Shown: one piece after another, positions 1 to 11,574 of the stretch
Layout: every line of letters begins with the position of its first letter
Position numbering within the stretch: the stretch's first letter is position 1
Source: Spirodela intermedia
Lineage: Eukaryota > Streptophyta > Magnoliopsida > Alismatales > Araceae
DNA: 64,000 nt
Assembly (NCBI GenBank): GCA_902729315.2
Contig: LR746281.1
Span: forward strand, 935,001-999,000
Direction: 5' to 3'
Translations under genes and position numbers: made by a program
Notes under the pieces: model-generated
What the model was told of the DNA's origin: nothing
Databases searched by the model: none
Seen by the model: only the letters and a program-made list of their open reading frames with translations

Positions 1-103
1 TCTGAAGGTAATACTGAAGGACTGGAGGCAGTACAATACTCTGCCGCCCAGCGTGAAGGGCCGTCATGAGCACAAGTGGAGAGTCCCGCAGCTCTGCAGG
101 TAA
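1..103 (+). CDS. GT77-like nucleotide-diphospho-sugar transferase, 3' end only (copy A)
   Basis: Last 34 codons of a PF03407-type glycosyltransferase whose remainder lies left of the window. In the frame beginning at base 2 it reads LKVILKDWRQYNTLPPSVKG and ends LCR before TAA at 101-103. It differs from the 3' end of the complete copy at 15175-18278 by a single base in this stretch (AAG for AAT), so the two are recent duplicates. The TAA overlaps a strong splice donor (AG|GTAACC at 99/100). If that donor is used, the reading frame continues into an exon at 178 and ends at TGA 194-196 after STTSHH. Confidence 0.85.
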   Translation, partial: LKVILKDWRQYNTLPPSVKGRHEHKWRVPQLCR

Positions 104-600
104 CCCAATTATTTGCAAAGCTTGTCCATTTTTTTGTTCATTCTGGTCTCTTTTAATCTTTTTTTTTTTTTTTTCAGTACTACGTCACACCATTGAGCTG
201 CTGCATATCTTGCCGCATGGAGACACATTCCTTTCTTCTTCAAAGGTTAGCCATGCCTCTCCTTTTTCCACCCCAAATTAGAAATTCGTCAATGTTTTAG
301 GAAATCCCATACGATTTAGTGCTTTTCTCTGCAGTTTCATCGAAAGGAGATATAGTAAGCAGTTTCCTGTTGTTTTTTCTTCAATTTTTATTTTCTCATG
401 ATCTTGCTACTGAATATTTATTCCCTCTTTTAAAGTTAGAAGAAATTTTCCTTAAAATTAGAAATTTAGCAAGATTTAGGAAACCCCCGAAGCACCTAAT
501 TTTCATTTTTTTTCTCTGCAGAAAATTGGAAGCAGGCATTCTGAGAATCCTTCAGTCAATTGTCTTGTTTTGCTATTCCACATAGAGACCAAGTGGGATA
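104..600 (+). other. Conserved 3' tail of the glycosyltransferase unit with exon-like blocks
   Basis: This tail recurs after the copies ending at 18278, 39657 and 46277, and in part after the exon-1 relics. It holds short blocks bounded by splice-like signals. One starts after a T-rich tract and CAG at 177. Another follows CTGCAG near 334. A third follows CTCTGCAG near 521 and begins with a conserved ATTGGAAGCAGGC-like string. The pattern fits a spliced 3' UTR, possibly with a tiny last coding exon. No long reading frame is conserved in it. Function is inferred from conservation among copies only. Confidence 0.55.
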
Positions 601-1659
601 AAAATATAGTTGATAGAATTCGTATATTTTCTTCTCAAAACCTCAAAATATCCCACTTGTTGCACTCCATGTGGACTTGCATAAGATATTGCTCGAAGGA
701 TGTTCACTCAAAACATTAGATATATTACCAGAATGGAACAACTTGTCAACCACTACCAATGGGTCCCTAGATGACTGAATGAATGAAGAGGGGAGCTAAA
801 TTGATTTTTATTTTTCCGAAGTTAGTTATCTTTTTAGTTTCTCTTCATTTTCTTAGATTAAAGGTGGCTCACATATAATCTATAAAGAGGAGGAGAGTTT
901 GGTAATCGATAGATGGTTTTTATAGTGATTCAGCCTGTAATACCTATGCTCTTCCTAAGTTCACCAACCTTAGGCTTCTACTAACCACACTTTGTGATTC
1001 CAGTTCACTTATCTATCGTGGTGGTTTAGTGTTTCTCGTATGATAACTATTTAACAATGTAAGTTCCCATGATGAACCCTTCCATTCAGATTGATGGGAC
1101 AAACTATTTGACCTTATAACCACCTACCGTATGCTGGACGTCTGCTGTACCAATGTTGTCCCTTGTGCTGTATCGTGCTCGTATCGTACTAGTAGCTGCC
1201 AATATTCATAAGAAGCCCCTGTGAAGCTCTCCCCTTATCATTTTATACAGCTATTGTGAAAATTCATGCCACGTCATGCTACCAGCCACCAAGGTACATG
1301 GGATACTCCTTTTGAGTGTCATCATGTATCAGATAAGTAGACTGCCTACACCACATGCACCCATGCACGTTCCCCAAGTTTTCCAAACATACGTGACATG
1401 CCCATGTGTTACATACTATGCTGGCCCATGTGTGACGTGCTGGACCACATCATGCTGGCATACACACCACAAATACATTTGCACATGCTCAGACATACAC
1501 CAAGGTTCCTCTATTGAAACTTCACTACAAATGAGAGGTGACAGAGTCCCAGAGGAGAAATCTGTTTGTCTCTACTTTTGGAGTTTGGGAATTCCACTCT
1601 GATGATCGTTATGCTCCAGCATATGCAAGTGGATGAGGGGTGAACACAGGCAGACCGAC
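601..1659. other. Degenerate copy of the region between a glycosyltransferase copy and the ALIS promoter
   Basis: No gene is seen. Around 1040-1290 the sequence resembles stretches at 12470-12710, 30440-30640, 40490-40840 and 53810-54240. The shared strings are a CCCATGATG-like start, a row of Ala/Cys-type GC-rich words, and AGGTTCATGGG-like ends. In the last two places this stretch leads into the ALIS promoter or a relic of it. The 108-codon open frame at 1276-1602 is not conserved in the sister copies and is not called. Confidence 0.5.
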
Positions 1660-1895
1660 AATGCTGACCTCACATTCCACCAGTGGAGGTATAATAGTTT
1701 TAAGTGGAAGGAGGACGGTAGAGGTTCTCGAATTTCCTTCTCCTTGAAGGTGTTGAGGGAGGTTCCATTGGGATCCCCCACCACCCACCGCTAGTAGAGA
1801 TCTCTCCCCCAGAAAAAGCTGAGTGATGCCTTGCAATGGAGTTATAAGTGACATGGAGGTGTGTTTATCGAGGATGTACTCAAGGAAGATGAATT
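1660..1895 (+). pseudogene. Relic of ALIS promoter, leader and exon 1 (copy 1)
   Basis: Aligns by eye with 54700-54950, the 5' end of the real ALIS gene. Shared landmarks in order are GTGGAGGTATAAT (TATA position 1690-1695), the AATTTCCTTCTCCTTGAAG leader block, GAGATCTCTCCCCC, GCTGAGTGATG and TTGCAATGGAG. The start codon at 1826 survives, but the following codons diverge from the SDGEMDSP and RRHSKKPK words of exon 1, and no usable continuation exists. Downstream sequence to about 3050 matches that after the second relic (41040-41500), not ALIS intron 1, so these two relics are sister copies. Confidence 0.7.
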
Positions 1896-3524
1896 TACTT
1901 CCCTCATTTCTTAATTATTAAAAAAATAAACGAAAATGAATACTAATATGTATAGTGGGAAACAAACTAGATAATAAGTTATAAATACTTACTAATATGT
2001 AATTCTTATTTTATGACATGATTATTTATAATTTTTTTGCTAATTATATCATTTTCATAATAAAAATATAGGTCTGACCGTCTTATCCATTGACAAAAAA
2101 CAAGTATTTTGCTGGAATCAACCTAATAAATCATTTTTGAACAAAAAAGATTTCTTTTAAATAGAATGAGATTAATTCTGAAGTATTTTTATGGATAAAA
2201 GAATTCCCCAATCTAATTATGGGTTGCACAATCAAACTTTGTTTTATTCACTACCCAATAAATAGTTAATGTTGATACAAAACTAGCCCCCAAATTTATT
2301 TATGGCTGTGGAGGAGCCATACCAGATGAAAGTTCCATGTACGATTTTGGAATAGTGAGAGAAAAAGAGATGGTAGTTTTTACTATAATTATCTAATAGT
2401 TCAAGTACAATGGATATAGTTGAGACAGTCAAAATATGATTTTTGGGGATGCAATCTGCAGTGTCAAATTGAGAGAATGTGAGAGAATGTGAATAAGAGA
2501 ATGTGAGAGACACCATTTGATTTACCAAAAGAAAGTTATGAAATTGTACCCTTGGTATGAATAAGTTTACTAGAAGAGGATTACGTAGTAGGTTATCAAA
2601 TTGTATTGATAATCCATAATTACATATAGCATTGTACCCAAGACCAAATTTGCATATTTATGTTCTAGACTGAAACTTTTCCTAAGCTAGGCTCAATTGG
2701 AATGACAAAACAAGTACATGTATTAGTAGAAAAGAAAAATTGCATTCCTTGTTAGCCTTTTCTTTTTGAAGAATTAAATATCTTAATGAATTCAGAGTTG
2801 CTCCTTTCTCTATTCCTACAAGACATCTTTTAAACTTAAATGATGGAATTCATTGATTCTATTCATCATCCAAATTTCATGGGTCTATTCCCCCTTTTTT
2901 TTTATGGTTATGGAATTAGTTTTTTCTATACAAATATATCATTGTTGAGCCCCTTTTTTGAATTGTATATCATTGCTTGACTTTGTCTCTTTGCTTTTTG
3001 TGTTAATATAGACTAGTGAGAAGTTGAAATCCATCTCTACTAGTGAGAAGAAGATTTGTAATTCTCTACGACATCTGTATCCTGGAGAAAATTTGTCATT
3101 GCAATGGAAGCACGTACCCTTGACCTCCCATTCTTATATTTGTGTGGCTGTGAGGTTCAATTTCTTCCTTTGATATGGGCAATGCTGTTTGCCACTCTTG
3201 AGTCAATTGGAGTGGCCCTAGTCACCCAGACTTCCTCCTATTGTTAGTTGTGGGCGGAATTTGACACTTGACTATTGGGGCTCTTGGCCAACTGTCGAGT
3301 CCTCCAAAGGTCTAGAGGGACAAGGTCGAGTCAGCATGGGCAGGTGGGATAGTGTTGAGCTTTGCCTCTTCTCATTGGGTTGTCTTTATCATTTCTTTGA
3401 GTCCCCTTAGATGAAACACACCTACCTCGACCTATATCACTTCTTTGAGTCCCCTTAAATGAAACACACCTACCTCAACCTGTATCATTTCTTTGAGCTT
3501 CCTTAGCAACGAGGCCAAAAAGAT
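1896..3524. other. AT-rich intergenic DNA shared with 41050-41500
   Basis: No gene is seen. From 1920 to about 3050 it resembles the stretch after the second ALIS relic; both contain a CATTGACAAA/CATTGCCAACAAATGAGTATTT-type motif and a TTTTTTTGAATTGTA motif. Beyond 3050 there is unique sequence, then an imperfect direct repeat at 3400-3500 (TCCCCTTAGATGAAACACACC and variants). That repeat also appears at about 6690, on the other side of the next repeat element. A simple GAGAATGTGA tandem lies at 2470-2515. Confidence 0.45.
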
Positions 3525-4987
3525 GATGTACACATTGTTGTGTTTAAATGACCATTATCTAATAATATTTATAATTAAAAATTAATAAGATATTAGTATA
3601 GATGTAAGTTTCAAGTTGAACATAAAGAAATTGATTATAATTTAATTTATATATAGAACTGATAATTATAAATCAGTGGTTGTATCTATACATTAATATC
3701 TTATATATAGATGTTAATTAATAGGTAGACAATATAATTATACATATGTTATCAACTCATTATGACATTCATAATATTTTATCATTTAAGTCCTAATACA
3801 TATTATTTTATTTATATTATGAGACTAACCTCATTTGACTTTTATGAAGTCAAGTGGTGATTGTCTCATATTTTTTTAATAATTATTTAATTACAAGGAC
3901 TTAGGTGAACTCTTATTTTGAGTTGGAAGTAATAGAAGAAGTCTAAGTTTTTAACATAAGAAAAAACTCAAGTCTTATGGAGAGGGACGAGCTGATATGT
4001 TTGTGGGCCCAAGAGAAGGTGTCACCTTGGCCAAACTCATTTGGACTTAAAAGAGCTACCAAGAGATGAGATATAGGACATTTTAAGATGAGAATAAGAA
4101 GAGGATTAGAGTGCCGCCCTCATGAAAGAATCTGGGCCATTCACCAAGAGAGTTAGTTATTAATCAGAACCATCTATTAGAGGGGTCTAATTTTCTAGAA
4201 GTTTAAGGCCTCATGCCCCCTCTTGGAAGATGCTTTTTGACTCCCTCTCTAGTAGTGGCTAGTCAAAAGAAAAATGAGGAAAATCAAGGCCTAGTAAATA
4301 GTATTCTCATGCTCAAGATCATCATAGAGAAGACACTACCTAGAGTGCATCAAAATCATCGTGGATCAAGCACTAGTTAGCCTAAGACTGGTACACAATG
4401 AAGTCTATGCAAGATCTAAATTTGGAGCGTCCTTGTAATCTTCTCTATAGATAGATTAACTCTTAGTTTAAATTAATTTTATCATTTATTCTATCATTCC
4501 ATTACATTATATCTATTCTATCTCCTTTGCCACACTTTTCATTTATCTTGTCTTCACTCTTTTTATATTTAATTCCACCTTTCATGATCTCAAGTATATC
4601 TGTATATATATAAGAAATAAAATAAGCAAAATTTATTACTCTCATTACCCATGCTCCTTGAGGATCGATTCTTACTTATCCTAAATCGAGGAGTAAGATT
4701 TTATAACTATTATTTGTATGAACTTTGTTGCATCATGATAATATATCTGACATCTAAATCAAGTTCATCAAGAGTGATTTTAATTTTTTGTCACTATTTA
4801 ACAAAAAAATAAAATAAAAGTGATTGATGAGAAGAATAAAGAAAGTAGAGAAGGGAATGAAGAAAAGAGAAAGAATAGAGAGGTTTCATAAAAGACAAAA
4901 GAGATCTCTTGCGAAAGAGAGAGAAAGAGAGATAGAGAGAGAGAGATCTCATGAGAGATAGAGAGAGAGAGGTCTTATGAGAGTGAG

Positions 4988-5040
<53 letters not shown>

Positions 5041-6690
5041 ATGGTCAGCTCTTTTTACGATGATTTAGTTGCACACATAATTTGAGTTGACCACATTTAT
5101 TAGAAGGAATGTGTGTTTGAGAATTCACACATATGACATGAGGTCAGTTGTGAATGTCTTCACCTTATTTTAACACTCAATTCTCATTGATCAGTTTTTA
5201 ATCTCACTAATTTCGTATTTGAAAAGAGAAAAATACTTGTTATTTGTCAAGAACACAAATACTTCAAGATTCAATTGTGAAAATAATAGAAAATAAGTTA
5301 GACATGATCTTAGCTTAGTCTTAGACAAATTTTGGAGGATTTAGAAAAGGAACAAAGACCATTCATCATGATTTGAATCAATTGCACTCATTTCAATTGA
5401 AACATGTATGAAACACAAGCAAATTTCTATAAAATATAAATAAATATTTTTTTAATATATATATATATATATATATAATATAAATAAATACTAATAAATA
5501 AATTAAGTTTGTGACTTAGGCAATCAGAGATGTTGGTGTGGGGGCTTAGTTTCGTCTGGACGTGCCACACCATGTTGTAAATCATAGAAGTATTGTTTAA
5601 TAGCACTAGGCTGCTTGGTTGAAAGATCCATAAAAAAGAAAGGTTGACTGTGCTATCACTATTGTTTGGGGGGAGAAAGGTAGAGTTGACCACTCGCTAG
5701 AGGTCTTGAGTATAATTAGGAAAGGAAGGAACAAGTTTGTCGATCATCAGAGGCATTGATCATACAAAAGGAGGAAAGAATGAATGTCATATTTGTGACT
5801 AATATTAAGATTTTAAAGGTAATTGATAATATCTTTTTTACTAGATGAGAATTAAGAATTATCTTTATATTCATAATGCCGATATGTGTGATAACTTAAG
5901 TTTCTAATATCATGGCATTTCACCTACCATCAGATCCACTGAGCATCATGAGATTAACTCATCACGAACTATTGTCAATCGGAAACTTAAGTTTTTAGTA
6001 TCGTGGTATTTCACTTGCCATCAGATCATCCTTTCTGGTCACGTGACGTGCCGAGTGATATAGGATATGTGAACCATAGACGGAATGCTTTATATTTCGA
6101 GTATCGTGGCAGTGCACCTATTGTAGGATTTACTTAATCTGGTCACATGACTTGCTAAGCGCCGTAGATTGCTACCCTAAAACAAATAAGAAGGTTTGGT
6201 CCCACATTATAAGTTTTTCAACATTTGAGATGAATATATATTAAATGTATGTTTTGAGTGCAAGATCTCTTCTTTCCAAAAAAAATAATATCTAAGACCA
6301 TCTTGGGAGAAGATAATGGGTGGTCCACCCTCGCACGCACGTGTATACAACGCTCCTTGCTCTACGATCAGTTGGCCCCTAGGACATGGTAAGGGAGTGA
6401 TGCATATGTGTGTGAAGTGAGTCCTCTACCACTCGAGCCTAGCTCTTTGCTCCCCCAATTTGGGTCCACCCACTTGAGTGTAGTGGCCCTCTAGGTCAAC
6501 TATTGAGTGCTCGCTCGCTAGTAGGTGGTTTTTTTAAATTTATTTATATTTTTAAAAATAAAAAATATGCTAAGTCCTTTAACTTCATACTTTTAAAATT
6601 AATAATATATTGTTGTATTTATTTTGAAAGTTAACAGATAAAAATAAAATAATAAAACTATTTAAATATAAAAAATCTAGCTTTAACAGT
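3525..6690. repeat. Dispersed AT-rich repeat family R1, copy 1
   Basis: Begins with a TGTTGTGTTTAAAT string followed by TATCTAATAATATTTATAA, also found at about 7190 and 23020. It carries a GA-rich core (4840-5040, including an uninterrupted GA run at about 4990-5035), a shared block about GTCA-type motifs at 5040-5240, and a shared right half (5500-6530) matching 8215-9240. It holds about 1.1 kb (roughly 3660-4795) that copy 2 lacks, probably a later insertion. No transposase or polymerase reading frame is visible. The element type is unknown. Confidence 0.6.
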
Positions 6691-7177
6691 CCCCTTGGAT
6701 GAAACCCACCAACCTCAACTTGTATTTCTTCTTTGAGGCTATGGAGGAAGTTGCTCATTAAGTTTGGCTCCAAACTGTCCTGAATGATGTTGGTGAAGAG
6801 CTCAAAATCTTCATAGTATTAAGCAACTATACTATTATGGTGGAGGCCCAACAGTTTATCATATAAAGAATTAGATTAATTTGGGTTTATACCTTTTCAA
6901 TAGATATTGACAAAATTGTCCAAGTTCCAAAAGGGTTGTCAATCCATGGCCCATTAGAGCTAGTGTAGAGCAAGCCCATTCATGCTCTATCCCACCAACT
7001 TGAATTTCTCTTGCTCATGAACCTTGTGGGTAGAGAAAAATAGCTTTGCCCTAAAGATTCAACTCTAGGGTCTTAGCCCATAGAAGGTTGATAATTTTAA
7101 TTTCTTGTCACACTTCTGTTAGTTGCCAATGAAGGGTTGTATTAAGTTGTCCATAGGGAAGTTCCTGATTTGATAAG
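6691..7177 (-). mobile_element. Possible decayed Ty3/gypsy gag fragment
   Basis: On the minus strand a short open frame (ending its similarity near 6700) reads LMSNFLHSLKEEIQVEVGGF, which resembles the F-x-x-GL-x-x-EI-x-x-EV pattern common in plant gypsy gag proteins. The rest is interrupted by stops. The R1 repeat sits against it on both sides, so R1 copies may have inserted into an older retroelement. Evidence rests on one short motif. Confidence 0.35.
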
Positions 7178-9415
7178 TGATGTGCACTTATTATTGTGTT
7201 TAAATATATATTATCTAATAATATTTATAACTAAAACTGAATAAAATATTAATATAGAAGTAAGTCTCAAGTCGAAGACATTGAGATTGATTAATTCATC
7301 ATAAAAACTAATTTAGTTTTTATATATAAAGTGATTTTAATATTTTATTAATTTTTAATAGAGATATTAAAATAGAATGATGAGGTAAGAAGAATAAAAG
7401 AAAGAGAGTGGAGAAAAAAAAGAGGAGAGAAATCTCACATGAGATGGAGAGAGAGAAAGGTTTCATGAGGGAGAGGGAGAAAGAAGGAGAGAGCGGGAGA
7501 TGATTAAGAGAGAGAAAGAAATTGATTGAAAGAGAGGGAGAGAAAGGAAGAGATCTCACGAGAGAGGAGAGAAAAGAAGAGGTCTCACGAGAGAGGGATA
7601 GAGAGAAATAAGATGATAATAAAGAAAGAGAGAAAATATGGTCAACCTGTTTTCACGGTGACCATTATTCTCGGACGAATGTTTGAAAATTCACACATGA
7701 CATGAGGTCAGCTATAAATGTCTCTAGATTATTTTAACCATTGAACAATCATTAAGCAACCTTTAATCTCGCTGATTTCAAATTCAAAAATAGAAAAATA
7801 TTAATTATTCACACCTTCTTCATTTTCGATGAAAAATAAATTGACATCTCGATCTCCGATAGCATTTTCGTTACCTCGCCGCCGCTTGGCCTGCATTAGA
7901 GTGGAAGATTAACAAAGCGGGAAAATGGAGAGGGAGGGGGAGCGAAAGTTTGCTCAAAACTCCTACATAAAGGTGGACACTAGGAACATGAGTATGTTGA
8001 GATACAAATGTGAAAATCAATAGAAAATAAGTTGAAACTAATTTTAGCTTAATCTCATATGAGTTTCGGAGGATTAAAAATAAGAAAGAAGATCATTCAT
8101 CAAGTTTTGAATTAGTTTTACTCATTTCAATCAGAACATGTATGAAACAAAAATAACTTACTGTAAAATATAAATAATGACAAAAGTAGGTAAGTAAGTA
8201 CTAAAAGTAAAAAATAAATCGTTGCTCAAGTTTCATCTAAATGTGCCACACCATGTCAGAAGTCTTAGAAATATTGTCTAAAACTGTTGCGCCGTTTGCC
8301 GAGGAGATTCATTGAAAGAAGGGTCGACCACATTGTCATTGTCATTTGGGGGGAGAAGGAAAGAGCTGACCACTTACCGGAGGCCTTGAGAGCAGTTGGG
8401 GGAGGAAGAAATGAACTTAGTAATTGTTGGAGATGTTGATCGCACAAAAAGAGAGAAGAACATATTGTCGTATTCACGACTACTATCAAGATTTTAAAGA
8501 TAATCAATAATGTCTATTTAATCATATAATAATTGATTATTATCTTTATATCTCTGATGGTGATACGTGCGAGAGCTTAAGTTCTCAATATCGTGGTGCA
8601 TCATGAGCCGTTGGATTAGATGTGCCCTAGTCACATGGTGTGTTGAGTAATGTAGGATCAACCCACCATGAACTGCTGCCGACCAAGAACTCAAGTTCTT
8701 GGTACTATGGTGCTTTGTTAGCCATTGGATCATCATTTATGGCCACGTGTGTGTTGAGCGACGTCGAATTTCTGAACTGCCAATGGATTGCTTTAGGCAT
8801 CTGGTATTGTGGCGTCTTGCCCGCCGCGCGATTTAGCTTATCTGATGATGTGGCTTGGTGAATATTACTAGATCACACCGTGCTCTAGATGGCTGCCTTG
8901 AGAGACATGAAAATATTTAGTCCCACATTAGAAATATTTCAACACATGAGCTAAATATAAATCAAAGCCATGGTCTCTATAAGAGATCCCTTCTCCTAAA
9001 GCCTAGGACCATCTTGGGAGAAGGCAAAAAGGTGGTCCGCCCTCATACATGCATGTGTGTACAATGTTCCTTGCTCTATGCTCAGTTGGCCACCAAGATG
9101 TGGTAGTGGAGTGATGCACACATTTGCGGAACGAGTCCTTCACCACTCGAGCTCAGCTCGTGGCTCTCTTGGTCTTGGTCTACCCACTCGATCGTAGGGC
9201 CCCTCTGAGTCAATTGTTGAGTGTTAGCTTGCCAATGGGTAGAATATTTTTATATTTTTATATTTTATATTTTTAAATAATAATAAAATATGCTAAGTAT
9301 TTTAACTTTAGACTTCTAAAATTGACAATATATCTTATATTTATTCTGCAAGTTAAATAAATAAATAAAATAAAAAAACTAGTTAAAACATAAAAATCTA
9401 ACTTTAACAATAAGC
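7178..9415. repeat. Dispersed AT-rich repeat family R1, copy 2
   Basis: Direct repeat of 3525-6690 without its extra 1.1 kb. It shows the same starting string (GTGTTTAAAT), a GA-rich core with repeated CTCACGAGAGAGG-like words at 7380-7620, the shared TGACATGAGGTCAG block at 7695, and a right half with CCATCTTGGGAGAAG at 9009. It ends in an AT-rich stretch ending ATCTAACTTTAACAATAAGC. The minus-strand 80-codon and 79-codon open frames inside it are not conserved between copies. Confidence 0.6.
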
Positions 9416-10255
9416 TTGAGTTATTTGAAGATTCCTTCATTGTGTTCCTTAAAAGGGCAAGATCTTCCATAGGTTCCTTGGAATTCTATTTGTTGGATAA
9501 TACCTTTTCTTTTCCGAGTTGATAGTTGGATGTTGAAAGGTTTTGATGTATGTTGAACTGGAGTGATTTGAGGGCTCTAGTGACATTTCTGAGTTGTTGA
9601 TTCATCATCACTTGCTCATGCTTGAAGTCTTCTAATTGGCATTTGTATTTAGCCTGTTCATTCATGAGGACATCTCTGTCAACCTTGGCAAGCCTGTGTT
9701 GGTGCTGTTGTGTTACACAGAATTCTTCAAATTCTTTTTCCATGAATTCAAGCTGGTTGTCCTAGGATTCATGTGGCATACTAGAAAACTGATGGTGCTT
9801 TGGTACCAATGTGATAGATGCCCTAAGTTGGGTCGGCTAAATCTTGAACCAAAGGTGGGCTCTAATGGAAAAACTGAATAAATAGGGTACTGGAATTTCA
9901 CTGATTCACAAACATTTAATATAGAGAAAAGGTCCTCAGACTCCTGAAGAGCATGAGGAGCTTAGGGAAAGGGAAAGATACACAGAAGGGTAGGACACAA
10001 AGAATTCTCACAATAGTTCTCCAATGAGTTGCCTCTTTGAGATTAAGAGTTTATGGGAGTCTTCCTCCTTTCTTTTTCCCTATGTTACTTTTCTTCTTCT
10101 GCTTCTTATGAGCAAGGTATGCTGGTTCACTTGAGCCATTCTTTCTAAATCTCAGTGGTCGCTTAATGGCTTGACCAGCCCTGCTGATGGTTAGGTAGAT
10201 TTTAATAGTCACCGCCCTCGGCCATCATTGACTGTTCGGCTGTCACTTGCACAGG
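9416..10255 (-). mobile_element. 5' end of a decayed LTR retroelement (LTR, primer site, gag start)
   Basis: On the minus strand a likely LTR runs from about 10250 to 9810, with a TG at 9810 on the + strand giving a CA end. It is followed directly by TTGGTACCAAAGC (9809-9797), close to the primer-binding site for initiator tRNA-Met used by many plant retroelements. A coiled-coil-like gag frame follows (9743-9486, about 85 codons) with heptad-like words such as EQVMMNQQLRNV. The element is cut off where R1 copy 2 begins. The LTR outer end is uncertain because no partner LTR is seen. Confidence 0.45.
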
Positions 10256-10344
10256 ATCCATATTCCCAATTTCCTTCTACATTATGATATGGGATGTTGG
10301 TCCATGTGGATTCTTAGTTGAGGCTAAGGCCTCAATAGTCTGCC

Positions 10345-10760
10345 TCGGTGAAGAGAGAGGGTGGCCCAGGCCCATGAGCCCTCCAGGTCTCCGAAGTAGT
10401 ATACTGCCGGCTCAAAGCACGCACTTATATTTTTTTCATACGCGACTCTCTAACCATATCAAGAAGACGAAACCAGGTGTAATATTTCATGGACTACTTG
10501 GCTCTAGCTCGTAAAAAAGCAGAATTACGAATAAGCCCCCATCCTTTTTCTGAATATTCTTATAAGTCGGTCGAGTCTTCCGACATAGTCCTCCACATTG
10601 ATGTTAATTTTTATGTGGAAGACTGAGCTAACCTCATTCGACCGCAGATAATCTGTGGGACCCTCCAAGCCCCGGGCTTTAGAGTAAGAATTTAAACTTT
10701 TTATGAAGTAGCCAGAACGTCTTAGTCGGGGGCCCACAGGACGACGAGCTAGGACGACGA
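10345..10760 (+). other. Conserved upstream module of the glycosyltransferase array, copy 1
   Basis: Recurs at about 27670-28120, 34835-35230 and 42950-43160, always upstream of a family member or relic. Shared landmarks are the CCCATGAGCCCTCCAGGTCT block, an AACCATATcAAGAAGACGAA-like block, GGTGTAATATTTCA(C/T)GGACT, and a GAATTACGAATAAGCCCCCAT string. No conserved reading frame. It may be distal promoter DNA carried along in the duplications. Confidence 0.55.
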
Positions 10761-10764
10761 GCTG

Positions 10765-11010
10765 CCATTAATGGCTCCCATGCCGTGGGATCGGATCGTT
10801 GACCTTGGAGGGAGGATCTGAACCGTCGGTGTTGCGCGCTCCACCGATCGTTGACCCCGGCAGCCGTTTAACTCAGAGGTGCGTCGACGGATCAGGGCTC
10901 GATCAGGGCCAGGCCCCATCCCCATCCAAGCCTGGCCCATTTTCACTCCTCTCTCAACACCCCCGGTGGAAAACCCTAAACTCTATGAAGCCCCAAACCA
11001 AACAAGCCCG

Positions 11011-11064
<54 letters not shown>

Positions 11065-11320
11065 CTCTTGGGGAGGGGGGTCGAGAGGATGATGGAATAT
11101 TTCTATTTTTCTCTGATTATAATAAGATGGATTACAAGAAAAGAGAAATTAGTACAAGAAAAAGAGAGAACTTAAAGCCGGCGGCGCCCATCTACATCAG
11201 GATTCTCTCCGAGCCTGCCATCTCAAAGCCCGACACCCGGCGGGGGGGTTTTTACAGATTTCACCGAAGCGGAATCCGGCTCCTCGGGGGATCTGCCAAC
11301 TCCGTTGACAAAACAACTTG
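10765..11320 (+). promoter_or_regulatory. GC-rich block with telo-box and CT tract, upstream module part 2
   Basis: Repeated at about 28140-28640 and 35270-35560. It contains ATCGGATCGTTGACC, a GGCAGCCGTTTAA string and CCTCTCAACACCCC. A perfect telo-box AAACCCTAA lies at about 10972-10980, followed by a CT microsatellite at about 11010-11063. Telo-boxes are known near transcription starts of plant housekeeping genes, but no such gene follows here. Its role as a promoter is inferred. The predicted serine/leucine-rich open frames through the CT tract are artefacts. Confidence 0.4.
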
Positions 11321-11513
11321 AAGAATTGTAATTTATCGATAAATAGAAATATTTAATTTTATGGAATGCGCGGATAGCTAGAGCCCATGTTGGATGATGG
11401 CTGACCAATGGGGTCAGCTTCGAATTTTCGTCGATACGTGTCCACGCGGCTGTGGCCAAACGGTCCACCAGCCAATTCAGAGCTTTTCTCTCTATTCAGC
11501 GTTCCAATCTCCT

Positions 11514-11550
11514 CCGTCCGACGACGTCCGACGACGTCCGACGACGTCTT
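11514..11550 (+). repeat. Three tandem GACGACGTCC-type decamers
   Basis: The string GTCCGACGAC is repeated three times in a row just upstream of the exon-1 relic; the sister copy at about 28882 has a single unit. Each unit contains an ACGT core, the core of plant bZIP binding sites. The local expansion is seen directly; binding is only a possibility. Confidence 0.6.
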
Positions 11551-11574
11551 TCAGTGAGTCCCTAGTTTATTAAG

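Noticed and set aside
66-281. 71-codon frame after the end of copy A
   Set aside because: Runs out of frame through the end of the glycosyltransferase and its tail; the T-rich tract gives a Phe run.
4840-5040. Regular GAGAGA-type units suggestive of an array
   Set aside because: Simple sequence within repeat family R1; no spacer structure, so not CRISPR-like.
10799-11175. Two overlapping plus-strand frames with long Ser-Leu repeats
   Set aside because: They translate the CT tract of the upstream module and are not open in the sister copies.
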